Source of the DNA: JAGXLC01 sp964585385
GTDB taxonomy: Bacteria > Bacteroidota > Bacteroidia > Bacteroidales > UBA12077
Direction of reading: 5' to 3'
DNA: 64,000 nt
NCBI GenBank assembly: GCA_964585385.1
Contig: CAZPDP010000015.1
Coordinates: 1 to 64,000 of the forward strand
A program made the translations under genes and the position numbers. This document shows, one piece after another, positions 42,045 through 51,493 of the stretch (its first letter is position 1; every line of letters starts with the position of its first letter). The notes below the pieces were generated by a model. The model worked only from the letters and a program-made list of their open reading frames with translations, was not told the origin of the DNA and ran no database searches.

Positions 42045-44504
42045 TCAGAACATCTCAATTCCCTCATATTCATCTCCCTTATCTTTGTCCTTCTGCCTGC
42101 CATTCTTGTAGTTGTTGATGATGTAGTTGATACTGAAGCTGAACACCGGTGATTCACGCCGGCGAAGGATATAACTCTCGAATGTGTTACCGCTGATGGT
42201 CATTTCTTTTCTCCTTCCCTGAAAAAGATCCATGCCCTTGATGGTAAGCGAGAGCTTGTCCTTGATCAGGGTCTGCCTCACCGCGGCATTAGTCATAAAA
42301 AAACCTTTTCTTTCTCCCTGCGGTGTAAGGGAGTTTCCTCTGTATTTTCCTGTTAATTGTATCCGGGTTCCGGTGGGAAGTTTAAAGGTGCTGTTGTACC
42401 TGGCATTCCACTGGTTGCCTTTTTGCTGTACGCCTTCTTCCACGACATCGCCGCTGATAGCATAGCGGTAATAATTGCCGGTAAGATTGATATTCCACCA
42501 TTTATAGATACTGGTGTTTAAAGAAAGTTCCACGCCTGTGGATTGTTCCTGTTGGATGTTTTCCATGGTATGGATCATCAGGTTGCCTTCTGTTGCCTGT
42601 TGGATTCGGGTGATCCCATTGGTGGTGTTTCTGTGGTATGCTTCTATGGTGGCCGACGATTTGCCGAAAATTTTCTTATACCCAAGCTCCCAGGAACCGG
42701 TATATTCGGGTTCTAAGCCCGGGTTACCCGTACGGGCATTGTATTGGTCGCGGTACCTTCTGAACGGATCTAGGTACCAGCTTCCGGGGCGGTTGATCCT
42801 TCTGCTGTAACTGGCGAAAAACTGATCTTTTTGTGAGAACTGCTTAGAAAAATGCGCTGTAGGAAATACATCGAAACGGTTTATCCTGTAATTTTCATCA
42901 AGGATTCGCTGGTTGAGCAGGCGATCGGTGTACTCACCCCTTAAGCCAAGCTGATAGTCTATACTCAGCAGTTTTCCTGACCAGGTGGCATACAGAGCCT
43001 GGATCAACCTTGAAAAATCGGCCTCGGTGATATAGTTCTCCTCGCTGACCCATTGTTCATTTTCCAGGTTCTGAAGCATGTAATGGTAGTTTTGCATGCG
43101 GTATCTTCCCTGGTATCCGGCTTCCAGCTTACCATTAGACGTTGGACGGGTATAGTTAACTTTGGCTCTTAGCTGGTCGTCACTGCCCGATTCATTGGTT
43201 CTCAATCCGTCAGGTCCTGTCAGAACATCCTCCCAGTCGCTATCGGTTTGAAAATTCTTGCTGGTGTTGAGGTCTTCATTATCCGACCCGGAATAATACA
43301 GGGAGGCATTTAACTTATGCTCTTTGCTGTCAAAACGGTTCTGATAATCCAAATTGACTTTGTAATAGGTATTCTCCATATCAAATTCAGACCGTGTCTC
43401 TTCAAATAGTTGGGTCGACACAGGGAGGCTGTGTATATGTGACCAAACGGTTCCTTCCCTTCCGAAGCCAAATGAACCCAGACCGCCGGACAGGGATATG
43501 GAACTCTTTTTAGTGATGGAATAATCCAGCCCGGTTTCAAAAGAATACATCTTCCGGTTCATGGTGTTTTCCATGTGTTGATCAATATATGAGGTGGTAT
43601 CTCCGCCGAAAGTCTGCCTCTCATCAACTCCTGTCATATCGAATTTGAAATCCCGGTAATTCAGGCTTGTGGAAAGACTTAGCCTGTCAGTCAACTGATA
43701 ATTCAAATTGGCCCCTCCCTCCAGGGTTCCACTGGATGAGCCCGAGGCCCTGACCATTCCATTGAGTCCGGATCCTCTGCCTTCTTTCATGATCACGTTA
43801 ATGATGCCGGTGGTACCTTCCGGGTCATATTTGGCCGAGGGATTGGTGATGATTTCAATGTTTTCGATCATACCCGCGGGGATTTGCTGGAGCGCGTCAC
43901 TTCCATCCAGGACGGTGGGTTTGCCATCGACCAGCACCCGGAAATTTGAGCTACCGCGAAGTTCCACGTTACCCTCGATATCCACCTGTATGGACGGCAC
44001 ATTCTCCAGCACCTGGACAGCCGAGCCACCCCGGGCAGTATAATCCCCTTCAACCTGTATCACTTTTTTATCGACCAGATAGTTAACCTGCGGCCGGTTG
44101 GCGGTGACTTCCACCCCTTCGATATTTTGGGAGGTCTGCTCAAGGAAAAACTTTCCCAGATCGTGCTGAGATGCTCTTCTGTTCATGCGGATGTCAGAGA
44201 TTCTTTTCTTTTTGAATCCAATAAAATCCAACTCAAGATAATAACGGCCAAAGGGTACTTTTTTCAATACAAATTTCCCTTCTGTATTGGTAACTGTGCC
44301 GGTAACAAGTGAAGAATCAGTGGTTTTGTAAAGTACCACATTGGCATATTCCAATGGTCCATCTCCTTCAACATATACACTACCCCTTATTATACCGGTT
44401 CCAGCCGGTGAATTGCCTCTACCCTTACCCGGGGTCTGGCTAAAAGTGATTGAACTGATGATTAATCCTATAATTGAAAAGAAAAAAAATCGATGCATCT
44501 TCAT
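42045..44504 (-). CDS. TonB-dependent receptor-like outer-membrane protein (OMP_b-brl_3 type)
   Basis: 819 residues. A signal peptide (cleavage near ITFSQ) is followed by a carboxypeptidase-like regulatory domain (IIRGSVYVEGDGPLEYANVV), a plug with LENVPSIQVDIEGNVELRGS, VLVDGKPTVLDG and IEIITNPSAKYDPEGTTGII, then a barrel of about 570 residues. Such receptors take up unknown ligands or act as BAM-inserted surface proteins. No SusD partner or sigma/anti-sigma pair is adjacent. The C-terminus extends beyond the last strand with a Lys/Asp-rich tail (NGRQKDKDKGDEYEG), which is unusual for barrels. Confidence 0.9.
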   Translation of the reverse strand: MKMHRFFFFSIIGLIISSITFSQTPGKGRGNSPAGTGIIRGSVYVEGDGPLEYANVVLYKTTDSSLVTGTVTNTEGKFVLKKVPFGRYYLELDFIGFKKKRISDIRMNRRASQHDLGKFFLEQTSQNIEGVEVTANRPQVNYLVDKKVIQVEGDYTARGGSAVQVLENVPSIQVDIEGNVELRGSSNFRVLVDGKPTVLDGSDALQQIPAGMIENIEIITNPSAKYDPEGTTGIINVIMKEGRGSGLNGMVRASGSSSGTLEGGANLNYQLTDRLSLSTSLNYRDFKFDMTGVDERQTFGGDTTSYIDQHMENTMNRKMYSFETGLDYSITKKSSISLSGGLGSFGFGREGTVWSHIHSLPVSTQLFEETRSEFDMENTYYKVNLDYQNRFDSKEHKLNASLYYSGSDNEDLNTSKNFQTDSDWEDVLTGPDGLRTNESGSDDQLRAKVNYTRPTSNGKLEAGYQGRYRMQNYHYMLQNLENEQWVSEENYITEADFSRLIQALYATWSGKLLSIDYQLGLRGEYTDRLLNQRILDENYRINRFDVFPTAHFSKQFSQKDQFFASYSRRINRPGSWYLDPFRRYRDQYNARTGNPGLEPEYTGSWELGYKKIFGKSSATIEAYHRNTTNGITRIQQATEGNLMIHTMENIQQEQSTGVELSLNTSIYKWWNINLTGNYYRYAISGDVVEEGVQQKGNQWNARYNSTFKLPTGTRIQLTGKYRGNSLTPQGERKGFFMTNAAVRQTLIKDKLSLTIKGMDLFQGRRKEMTISGNTFESYILRRRESPVFSFSINYIINNYKNGRQKDKDKGDEYEGIEMF

Positions 44505-44588
44505 TATTTTATGGGTTATTATTTAACATTATGACCCTAAAATGGATATTTTATTACAGAAAAAATGAACAATGAGAATAGAGCCAAA

Positions 44589-44762
44589 CGACACCAGCCC
44601 GCTTCAGCGGGCTTTTGGTGTCGGGAAGCCGGCTCAAAACCGGCTATGGGTGTTTGTTGTGTGTTCGGTATAGTATCACCCACGTGAACGAGGGTGCTGT
44701 TCTCATAAAATCATCATCAAACGTATTGTAACCCATAAGGCTAGCGCCATGCTTAAGCATAA
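44589..44762. repeat. Four-hairpin palindromic repeat array, copy 2
   Basis: Hairpins in the order B, C, D, A, a rotation of copy 1 (3301-3450). B: AGCCCGC-TTCA-GCGGGCT (44596-44613), enclosed in an outer CGACACC/GGTGTCG stem. C: GCCGG...CCGGC (44628-44644). D: CACCCACG-TGAA-CGAGGGTG (44677-44696), one mismatch. A: CCATGC-TTAA-GCATAA (44747-44762), decayed on its right side. B carries a compensatory A-T to G-C change relative to copy 1. The gap 44505-44882 contains no gene. Confidence 0.75.
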
Positions 44763-44831
44763 TAGTACGTTTATGCAGCTTATAAGACAGCAGCGAAATA
44801 TTTAATTAATAAAGAAATATATACACAATCA

Positions 44832-44862
44832 TTGATAAAAATATTCCTTTTAAGTAAATTTG
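44832..44862 (+). promoter_or_regulatory. Predicted promoter of the ABC exporter operon
   Basis: TTG at 44832-44834, 20 bases, then TAAATTTG (44855-44862), matching the Bacteroidota -33/-7 pattern, 21 bases before the start codon at 44883. Confidence 0.6.
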
Positions 44863-44882
44863 CATGAACTTAAAAAAGAATT

Positions 44883-45899
44883 ATGGCATTACTTGAAACA
44901 ATAAATCATGGACATGGTGTTGAAAAGACATCGCTTAAGCTCATAGAAGTGGCTGGTCTGACAAAGAGTTTCGATAATGTCGAGGCCGTAAACGGAATTG
45001 CCTTCAACGTAAACCAGGGCGAATTGTTTGGCTTCCTGGGCCCAAATGGGGCAGGCAAAACCACTACCATTAACATGCTTACCGGTCTGGCCCGGCCTGA
45101 CTCGGGTACCATCCGCATTGCCGGCCTGGATTGTTCGGCAAACCCCAAAGCAGCGCAGCATCTTATTGGTGTAGTACCTGATGAGAGTAACCTCTACCCT
45201 GAAATGACAGGATATGACAACCTCTGTTTTTGCGCATCAATGTATGGGATAGGCAGGCAGGAACGAAGAAAACGGGCCAAAAATTTACTGGAACAGTTTG
45301 GCTTAGATGAGGCGGCTGACAGGAAGTTTAGCGGGTACTCAAAAGGTATGAAACGCAAACTCACAATTGCTGCGGGGATCATCCACCAACCACAGATTCT
45401 TTTTCTGGATGAGCCAACCACAGGTATAGATGTAGCCAGCGCCCGGCAAATCAGGAAACTAATCAGTGATCTCTCGCGCTCCGGAACTACCATTTTTCTG
45501 ACGACCCACTACATTGAAGAAGCGGAACGCCTTTGCCAACGCATCGCTTTTATTGTAAACGGGCGTATCGTCCGGAAGGATTCAGTTTCCAATCTTTTAC
45601 GGCCTATACAAAACCGAAAAGTTTTACTAATTACAGTGACCCAGGACAATACTGAGCTGTCTGACAAACTTGAAAAACGTTTTCCTGAGTATGGTTTTCG
45701 TACCCTCTCAAGCTATCAGTTTCGGGTAGAATCCGATGAAACCATCAGCATTGGCCCGATAGTACGCTTTATAGAAGAACAAGGCGTCGGAGTGACGGAG
45801 GCCCGGCAACTCAGGCCTTCACTGGAGGAGGTTTTTGTAGAGATTACAGGCATTGAAACCGAAGCAATGAAAAATGAAAAAAACGGAGGCCGATCATGA
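44883..45899 (+). CDS. ABC transporter ATP-binding protein (export type)
   Basis: 338 residues. Walker A is GPNGAGKTT, the signature is FSGYSKGMKRKLTIAAG, Walker B ILFLDEPTTG, and the switch His lies in FLTTHYIEE. A C-terminal domain of about 100 residues follows, as in DrrA/CcmA-type exporters. It powers the permease encoded next, overlapping it by four bases (ATGA). Substrate is unknown; drugs or polysaccharide precursors are usual for the class. About 18 residues precede the conserved LIEVAGLTKSF core. Confidence 0.92.
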   Translation: MALLETINHGHGVEKTSLKLIEVAGLTKSFDNVEAVNGIAFNVNQGELFGFLGPNGAGKTTTINMLTGLARPDSGTIRIAGLDCSANPKAAQHLIGVVPDESNLYPEMTGYDNLCFCASMYGIGRQERRKRAKNLLEQFGLDEAADRKFSGYSKGMKRKLTIAAGIIHQPQILFLDEPTTGIDVASARQIRKLISDLSRSGTTIFLTTHYIEEAERLCQRIAFIVNGRIVRKDSVSNLLRPIQNRKVLLITVTQDNTELSDKLEKRFPEYGFRTLSSYQFRVESDETISIGPIVRFIEEQGVGVTEARQLRPSLEEVFVEITGIETEAMKNEKNGGRS

Positions 45900-46633
45900 A
45901 TCGCTGGATCGCATTTCAAAATATTGTACTGAAGGATATGAAGGGGTATTACCTGAAGCCGCCCAACATAAGCTGGGGGCTGATCTTTCCACTGGCCTGG
46001 ACCCTGATGTTCTTTATACGCTCGGGAAGCGGACTGGAAAACGTCATAGAGGTACTCCCGGGCGTAATGGCCATTTCCATCCTGTTTGGTACTACTTCCA
46101 TGCTGGCGGTGACCGTGACCTTCGAGAAAAAGAACCGTTCTTTCGAGCGGCTGCTGCTGGCACCCATTTCCCTGGAACTTTTAATGTTCTCGAAAACGAG
46201 CGGGGCAATCCTGTTTGGTATCGTTAATGCCTTTGTGCCCGTTATACCCGCCGCATTCCTTACCGACCTTTCACAGGTTTCCTGGGGAGCTGTTATCCCG
46301 GCAGTGGTGATGATAGCCATAGTCTCTACATTCCTGGGTTTGTTCATCGCAGTATCAGTGAGCGAGGTTTTTGAAGCCCAGACTTTTTCCAACTTCTTCC
46401 GGTTTCCCATGATCTTTCTCTGCGGCTTGTTTTTCCCTGTGCTTTCCCTACCGGCGATTTTGCAGCCTCTTTCATTCGCCTTACCCCTGACCTATGGGGT
46501 GGATATCCTGCACGGGGCCATCCATGGGCAGCATATTCTGCCACTCTGGCTGGACTTTCTGGTCATCGCCGCCTTTGGGTTTGCCTTGTTTTCCATCAGC
46601 CTGAAAAACATTCATAAAAAATGGATTTTATGA
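45896..46633 (+). CDS. ABC-2 type transporter permease
   Basis: 245 residues and six helices. The ABC-2 pattern is evident: FEKKNRSFERLLLAPISLEL between helices two and three, and the late phrase FRFPMIFLCGLFFPVLSLPA with the following PLSFALPLTYGVDILHGAI. It forms a homodimeric channel with the ATPase encoded just upstream. Nothing in the pair shows the substrate. The DsrE-like gene 46 bases downstream may be co-transcribed. Confidence 0.9.
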   Translation: MNRWIAFQNIVLKDMKGYYLKPPNISWGLIFPLAWTLMFFIRSGSGLENVIEVLPGVMAISILFGTTSMLAVTVTFEKKNRSFERLLLAPISLELLMFSKTSGAILFGIVNAFVPVIPAAFLTDLSQVSWGAVIPAVVMIAIVSTFLGLFIAVSVSEVFEAQTFSNFFRFPMIFLCGLFFPVLSLPAILQPLSFALPLTYGVDILHGAIHGQHILPLWLDFLVIAAFGFALFSISLKNIHKKWIL

Positions 46634-46679
46634 TGATACGAATTCTAAATAAAAATAATATATTAATAAAAAAAACTTT

Positions 46680-47033
46680 ATGAAAATCTTAATTGTTATC
46701 AACGATGCGCCCTACGGAACAGAAAAGGCCTACAACGGCCTCCGTCTGGCCAACCAACTTGGGAAAGATCATAAAGACACCGAAGTAAGAATATTTTTAA
46801 TGGCCGATGCCGTCTTCTGCGCCATTCCCGGACAGAAAACACCGGAAGGCTATTACAACATCGAGCGGATGATGAAAGGAGCGATAAAAAAAGGCGCCCG
46901 GGTAAAACTTTGCGGCTCCTGTGCCGAGGCAAGAGGACTGAAAAACCTTTCCCTGCTCGAAGGAACAGAGCTAAGCACAATGGCAGAATTCACGAATTGG
47001 GTAGTGGATAGCGATAAGGTGGTGACGTTCTGA
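46680..47033 (+). CDS. DsrE/DsrF-like small protein
   Basis: 117 residues with the DsrE-fold order: MKILIVINDAPYGTEKAYNG, then VRIFLMADAVFCAIPGQ, then ARVKLCGSCAEARGLKN, then the closing helix with WVVDSDKVVTF. The cysteine motif CGSC is where sulfur-relay members carry the active cysteine. The family takes part in persulfide transfer or sulfur-species sensing. It follows an ABC exporter on the same strand; the link is positional only. Confidence 0.88.
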   Translation: MKILIVINDAPYGTEKAYNGLRLANQLGKDHKDTEVRIFLMADAVFCAIPGQKTPEGYYNIERMMKGAIKKGARVKLCGSCAEARGLKNLSLLEGTELSTMAEFTNWVVDSDKVVTF

Positions 47034-47124
47034 CAGTGCTGTATATGAAATTTTTCATAAACCGCTGTCGGAGACAGGAATAATTCTTGAACGGCGAAGC
47101 CCTCAACGAAGTTAATTATTCGGG

Positions 47125-47652
47125 TTAAATATTCTCCAATTTCTTTTCGTATATTTTATAATCCCGCTCACCGAAGAGCACAAAACGGATCATCCGTACA
47201 TATTGAAGTTCCGGTATGGTTTCTTTCACAGTTTGGAGTGCCACATCAGTTGCTTCTTCAAAAGGGTAACCAAAAGCGCCGGTGGAAATTGCCGGAAAGG
47301 CTATGGAATCAATCTCTTTCTCTTCAGCAAGCCTGAGCGCATTCCGGTAGCAATCGGCAAGCAGCTTGTCTTCAGGTTTGTCTGAGCCATAAACCGGTCC
47401 CAAACAGTGAATTACATAATCATTCGGAAGGTTATGCCCACCGGAAATTACAGCCTGTCCCGGACGGATCGGGGCCATCGGACGGCATTCCTGAGCCAGT
47501 CCCGGTCCGGCAGCGCTATGGATTGTTCCTGCTACTCCACCTCCTATTTCTAACCGGGCATTGGCTGCATTAACAATTGCGGTTATATCGGATTGACGAA
47601 CGATGTTGCCTTCTACCGCTTCTACCTGGATGTGATTCATTTGTCTTTTCAT
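47125..47652 (-). CDS. Macro-domain protein (ADP-ribose deacylase/hydrolase type)
   Basis: 175 residues, a complete single macro domain: DITAIVNAANARLEIGGGVA, GQAVISGGHNLPNDYVIHC and IAFPAISTGAFGYPFEEAT, the three ADP-ribose loops. This is the YmdB/MacroD-like branch, which removes acetyl or ADP-ribosyl groups. An in-frame ATG 12 bases downstream of the assigned start is equally possible. It is monocistronic; no ADP-ribosyltransferase was seen nearby. Confidence 0.92.
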   Translation of the reverse strand: MKRQMNHIQVEAVEGNIVRQSDITAIVNAANARLEIGGGVAGTIHSAAGPGLAQECRPMAPIRPGQAVISGGHNLPNDYVIHCLGPVYGSDKPEDKLLADCYRNALRLAEEKEIDSIAFPAISTGAFGYPFEEATDVALQTVKETIPELQYVRMIRFVLFGERDYKIYEKKLENI

Positions 47653-47797
47653 AATTATTTGTCTTTTATTTTAATTACAAGATATTTAAACTTTGGTTTA
47701 GATAAAAGCGTACTTTTTTCCATTCACAGTTCATATTTATTACTTAACTACAATAAAAACCTTTGAAATATGTATTTTTGTATAAAAATTTCAAATC

Positions 47798-48091
47798 ATG
47801 CAGAATGAAATAACTGAAGAACAAAAACAACTGGCCCGTTACGCCAAGGCCATGGGACACCCGGTGCGCGTGCACATACTGGAGCTCCTTTCAAGCCAGT
47901 CGTGTTGTTACAGCGGAGACCTGTCTGAAACCCTCCCCCTTGCCAAATCAACCCTTTCACAGCATCTGAAAGAATTGAAAGATGCCGGTCTTATACAGGG
48001 AACCATCGAAAGGCCCAAAATCAAATATTGCCTGAACAGAGAAAGCTGGGACAAGGTAAAAAAACTCTTCAAAGATATGCTGGATATCTAA
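47798..48091 (+). CDS. ArsR/SmtB-family transcriptional regulator
   Basis: 97 residues. The winged helix reads AKAMGHPVRVHILELLSSQS, recognition helix PLAKSTLSQHLKELKDAGL, wing IQGTIERPKIKYCLN. A CC pair just before the DNA-binding region (SQSCCYSGDL) could bind arsenite or another thiophilic metal. Promoter: TATTTTTG at 47773-47780, 17 bases before the start. Its DNA-binding helix is close to that of the ArsR protein at 55968. It lies apart from the arsenic cluster at 51248-56348. Confidence 0.9.
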   Translation: MQNEITEEQKQLARYAKAMGHPVRVHILELLSSQSCCYSGDLSETLPLAKSTLSQHLKELKDAGLIQGTIERPKIKYCLNRESWDKVKKLFKDMLDI

Positions 48092-48184
48092 ATGAGTATT
48101 CCATTTATTTTAACATACGAAAAAATTTTTATTCTTCCCAAGGCAAAAAATCATGGTGTCTCCATTTTGGAAGACATAAAAAAA

Positions 48185-48212
48185 GAAATGCCAGGTTTTT
48201 GCCCGGCATTTC
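48185..48212 (-). terminator. Intrinsic terminator of the S9 peptidase gene
   Basis: On the minus strand, an 11-base stem (GAAATGCCGGG with CCTGGCATTTC, one mismatch) is followed directly by a run of seven T. It lies 22 bases beyond the peptidase stop codon and also separates it from the convergent ArsR gene. Confidence 0.7.
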
Positions 48213-48234
48213 CAAATAACTACCATCACTCCTC

Positions 48235-50286
48235 TTATTTCATTTCAATCTCTTTATCAATAGACATAGGCGGAAATTCACCTTCTCCTTTCAGATACGT
48301 ATCAAACCAGCGGAACATGCGCAGAGTATAATCGTACCGGACGGTTGCCCGCCTGTAACCATGTCCTGCTCCGGGATACTGAACAAAACGTAAAGGAATT
48401 TCGGGCTTTCTTACTTTCATGTGTCTGTAGAGTTCAAATGACTGCCCCGGATGAACACGAGTGTCAGCCTTACCGTGAGTAATTAACAGTGGAGTCTGGG
48501 CTTTGCCCACATGATAAACCGGGCTGCGTTCCAGGTATTTCATCCAGTTATTGTCTTCCCAGAACCACTCTTTGTTGTGCACAAGATATAACTCCATGGG
48601 TATATCGCCGGTTCCCCACGAGGAAATATTATCGCTGATGCCAAAATTCATTACACCCGCCGCAAAGTGCTCAGAGTAATAAGTAGCCATCCAGCCGGTA
48701 GCATAACCACCATACGATCCACCGGTTACACCAACCTTATCAGGGTCAGCAATACCTTCTTCAATGAGGTAATCCACACCGTCGACAATATCATCGAACT
48801 CTTTGCCGGCCGGGTCACCCTGGCTGCTTTTCAGGTATTCAATGCCCCTTCCGGTACTACCCCTGTAGTTTGGATAGAATACAGCATAACCTTTTGCAGC
48901 ACCTACTTGGCCGGGAGAACTGTATGAAGTAAGCCAGCCGTTGCTGTAATGAGCTTCCGGTCCTCCATGAGCCCTTACGATAAGGGGCACCTCGGTTCCG
49001 GACTCATACCCTACGGGTTTAATCAGGATGCCTTCAACGGTTAAACCATCCCTTGCCTGGTAACGAACCACCTCCTGTTCACCCATTTTCATATTCTCTA
49101 ACCACGGATTTATATTGGTTATCCGCTTAGGAGCACCTTTATCAGTCTTATAATAAACTTCCTCCGGGTGGTCAGGTGCACTCACTTCAAAGGCTATATG
49201 CCGCTCATCTGCATAAGAAAAACTTTCAAAAATGGGACCCCCGGGTTTCAATTCGTACTGGAAGTCATCACCATCCGGACTGATGGATCCGAATCCTACT
49301 TCTGTACTTTCACTGGCGATAAAATGAATCTTCTCCTGTGAAGTCCAGTCAATCTGTTCAAATTTTCCCTTGAAACCGGGATGAATGTTTTCAGGAGTAC
49401 CACCATCAGCATCTACCACCATGAGACGACCGGCAATTACGTCATGAATATCATTTCCAGCTAAAAGAGCCAGTCGGTCGCCATCGGGGCTCCATTGAAT
49501 ATCGTCCAGTTTTCCCCGGTGTTTGATATCATCTCCTATCACTTCCCCGGTTTGATAATCAACCACCTTCACATCCTGTTTCATATAATAATCATCCACC
49601 ATGGGTGTGGGAGCCACTGCAACTGCCAGTTGATTACCACCAGGTGACCAGCGTACTTTATAAATTGTACCTTTCACCTTCAATGGTTTTGCTTCCGCAG
49701 TTGTTTCACTGAAATCAATGACAAAACCTTTTCTGTCTTTTAGTCCTTCTTCATAAATTTCAGGCTGAAAAGGAAGTTGGGGAACCTCTTTCTCACCCTT
49801 TTCATAGGCTGTAAAAGCTAGTTTTTCACCATTGGGAGCCCATTCATAGTCCATAATGGAAGTTTCATATTGAAAAACCTTCGTGGCACCTCCTCCATCA
49901 AGGGGCATTTCAAAAATGGCATTTTTCTTTGCTCCTTCCAACCTTGTAGTAAAGGTAATAGCATCCTTACCGGGCCGAAAACTCACATCCCCCACACTGC
50001 CAGTTGTAAAATAGGCTTTTGATTCATCTGTTTTTACATTGTAAACATACAGATGATTGCCGGCAGAACGATTATCCTTCATAGGGTCTGCGGGGTCTGT
50101 TACCGTATAGGCAATATAATTGCCATCTTTGGAGAGGTCAACACCAGTTACTTGTTTCATCCGCATAACATCTTCAACAGAAAGCCCTTTATTTTTCTCC
50201 TGGGCCTGGGTCAAAGAGACGAAAGTGGTTTCGATGCCTATCAGAAGCATCAAAATTGGTAAAATCTTACTTTTTAAATGGGTCAT
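48235..50286 (-). CDS. S9-family prolyl oligopeptidase (acylaminoacyl/dipeptidyl peptidase type)
   Basis: 683 residues with signal peptide (cleavage near LTQA). The first 420 residues are a beta-propeller with TolB-like repeats (IQWSPDGDRLALLAG, YEWAPNGEKLAFTAY). The alpha/beta-hydrolase domain has the nucleophile in GVTGGSYGGYATGW, the Asp in HGKADTRVHPGQSF and the His in YPGAGHGYRR. It is a secreted periplasmic peptidase for oligopeptides. Length is normal. It is monocistronic with its own terminator. Confidence 0.95.
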   Translation of the reverse strand: MTHLKSKILPILMLLIGIETTFVSLTQAQEKNKGLSVEDVMRMKQVTGVDLSKDGNYIAYTVTDPADPMKDNRSAGNHLYVYNVKTDESKAYFTTGSVGDVSFRPGKDAITFTTRLEGAKKNAIFEMPLDGGGATKVFQYETSIMDYEWAPNGEKLAFTAYEKGEKEVPQLPFQPEIYEEGLKDRKGFVIDFSETTAEAKPLKVKGTIYKVRWSPGGNQLAVAVAPTPMVDDYYMKQDVKVVDYQTGEVIGDDIKHRGKLDDIQWSPDGDRLALLAGNDIHDVIAGRLMVVDADGGTPENIHPGFKGKFEQIDWTSQEKIHFIASESTEVGFGSISPDGDDFQYELKPGGPIFESFSYADERHIAFEVSAPDHPEEVYYKTDKGAPKRITNINPWLENMKMGEQEVVRYQARDGLTVEGILIKPVGYESGTEVPLIVRAHGGPEAHYSNGWLTSYSSPGQVGAAKGYAVFYPNYRGSTGRGIEYLKSSQGDPAGKEFDDIVDGVDYLIEEGIADPDKVGVTGGSYGGYATGWMATYYSEHFAAGVMNFGISDNISSWGTGDIPMELYLVHNKEWFWEDNNWMKYLERSPVYHVGKAQTPLLITHGKADTRVHPGQSFELYRHMKVRKPEIPLRFVQYPGAGHGYRRATVRYDYTLRMFRWFDTYLKGEGEFPPMSIDKEIEMK

Positions 50287-51247
50287 AGGCGTTTTTTTTT
50301 ATTTGACTATGTATAGAGGTGAATTGTTTAATTCCCAAAATACCAGTTTTTCATTAATTATGATGTTGATATAAGGAACTCCCGCATACATAAACCGTAC
50401 AATTGTTTTATTTTCAAGGTTTTAATTTGTAAATAATTACTTTTTAATGGAACGCGGAACCGTCAAGAGCCGGTCACAGTGACACAGATGCAACGGATTC
50501 CCGCAGATTTTTTAATGCTTTCCAGATTTATAGCAAAAATTTTTATTATGCGTCAAAACAAACATAGGCAGCAATTAGCAACTAATGTCTGGCCAAACGG
50601 CGCGCAGGCCAGGCTAAGTCTTGCGGCGTGGGCAAGAATTGCAGGGGAGGTAGAATGATTCAAGCCTAGCGTTTTTTTGTTTCTTCCGTCGAATGCCGGA
50701 CTTTGTTTTTTGGGCAATGCAAAAAAAGAAGAACTGCTGCAAATGGTAGTAATGATGCTAACAAATACAAAAAAAAATCAAATATCTTGATTTCATGTGT
50801 ATATTATTTAATTAAGCTATTGGCCACATGGAACCCTCTGGATTATTCATCGTCTTTTGTGTAAGTCGGTGCATGAGGGTTTCATAACGCCTGTTTGCTA
50901 AATCCCAATGTATATAAACTATAGAAAAAAGCACGCTTTTAGAGAGGACTACTTTATTCAGACTTAAAAATCACCAAATGAAGTTAAAATAAAATCGCTC
51001 TTGGGATTTAGCGAATAACCTGATACTGTTGGAAAAATTGGGAAAAGGTCCGTTATTTTTTCAGTAAATTCCTAAAAGTTAAAACTCGCAGGCACATATT
51101 TTTCAACTATCTTATTTACAGTAACATAACATCTTTTCAGAAATTCTATATTAAAAAAATTAAAAAGATTTTTATATCTATGAATCTTTTATTTTCTTTG
51201 TTCGTACATTCACGAAATACAAACAACAAACAAAAAAACATAACAAA
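50287..51247. other. Gene-free region of about 960 bases
   Basis: No credible coding sequence. Around 50445-50700 there are GC-richer phrases (CGGAACCGTCAAGAGCCGG, GGCGCGCAGGCCAGG, long T runs near 50675), unlike the AT-rich flanks, suggesting old repeat insertions. The inverted pair at 50897-51012 is listed separately. The promoter of the arsenic-type cluster should lie in the last 100 bases; an AAGATT...AATCTT inverted pair near 51165-51188 could be an ArsR site, but this is weak. Confidence 0.4.
50897..51012. repeat. 116-bp element bounded by a 12-base perfect inverted repeat
   Basis: GCTAAATCCCAA (50897-50908) and TTGGGATTTAGC (51001-51012) are exact reverse complements. The 92 bases between them have no coding potential. 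Possibly a MITE-like relic. Confidence 0.45.
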
Positions 51248-51478
51248 ATGGAAATTAAAGTATTAGGTACAGGATGCCCTAAATGTAAGGCCCTGACGAA
51301 AGCCGTCGAAGAAGTAGTTAACGAATCTGGCATGGACGCCTCGGTAACAAAGGTAGAAGACATCAATGACATTATGAAACATGGAGTAATGGTAACCCCT
51401 GCTTTGGTAGTTAATAATAAAGTAGTTGCCAGCGGAAAAGTGCCCAAAAAAGAAGAAATAAAAAAATTGTTAAACTAA
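51248..51478 (+). CDS. Small thioredoxin-fold redox protein (ArsE-like)
   Basis: 76 residues: MEIKVLGTGCPKCKAL carries the CxxC redox motif near the N-terminus, then the cis-Pro segment GVMVTPALVVNNKVVASGKV. This is the short redox-active-disulfide thioredoxin family that accompanies ArsF/ArsG genes. It is followed after 15 bases by an ArsF-type gene and then an ArsG-type permease, so it is the likely ArsE-type electron donor of the set. A second copy lies at 55723. Confidence 0.88.
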   Translation: MEIKVLGTGCPKCKALTKAVEEVVNESGMDASVTKVEDINDIMKHGVMVTPALVVNNKVVASGKVPKKEEIKKLLN

Positions 51479-51493
51479 ATTCTCAATATTATC

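Noticed and set aside
41624..42118. Several 60-80-codon open frames in the gap before the TonB-type receptor
   Set aside because: They run through REP-like hairpins, have unusual composition and lack starts with a signal; no protein family fits.
50287..51247. Possible non-coding RNA gene or tRNA in the long gap
   Set aside because: I could not draw a cloverleaf or a known RNA fold; only an inverted repeat is supported.
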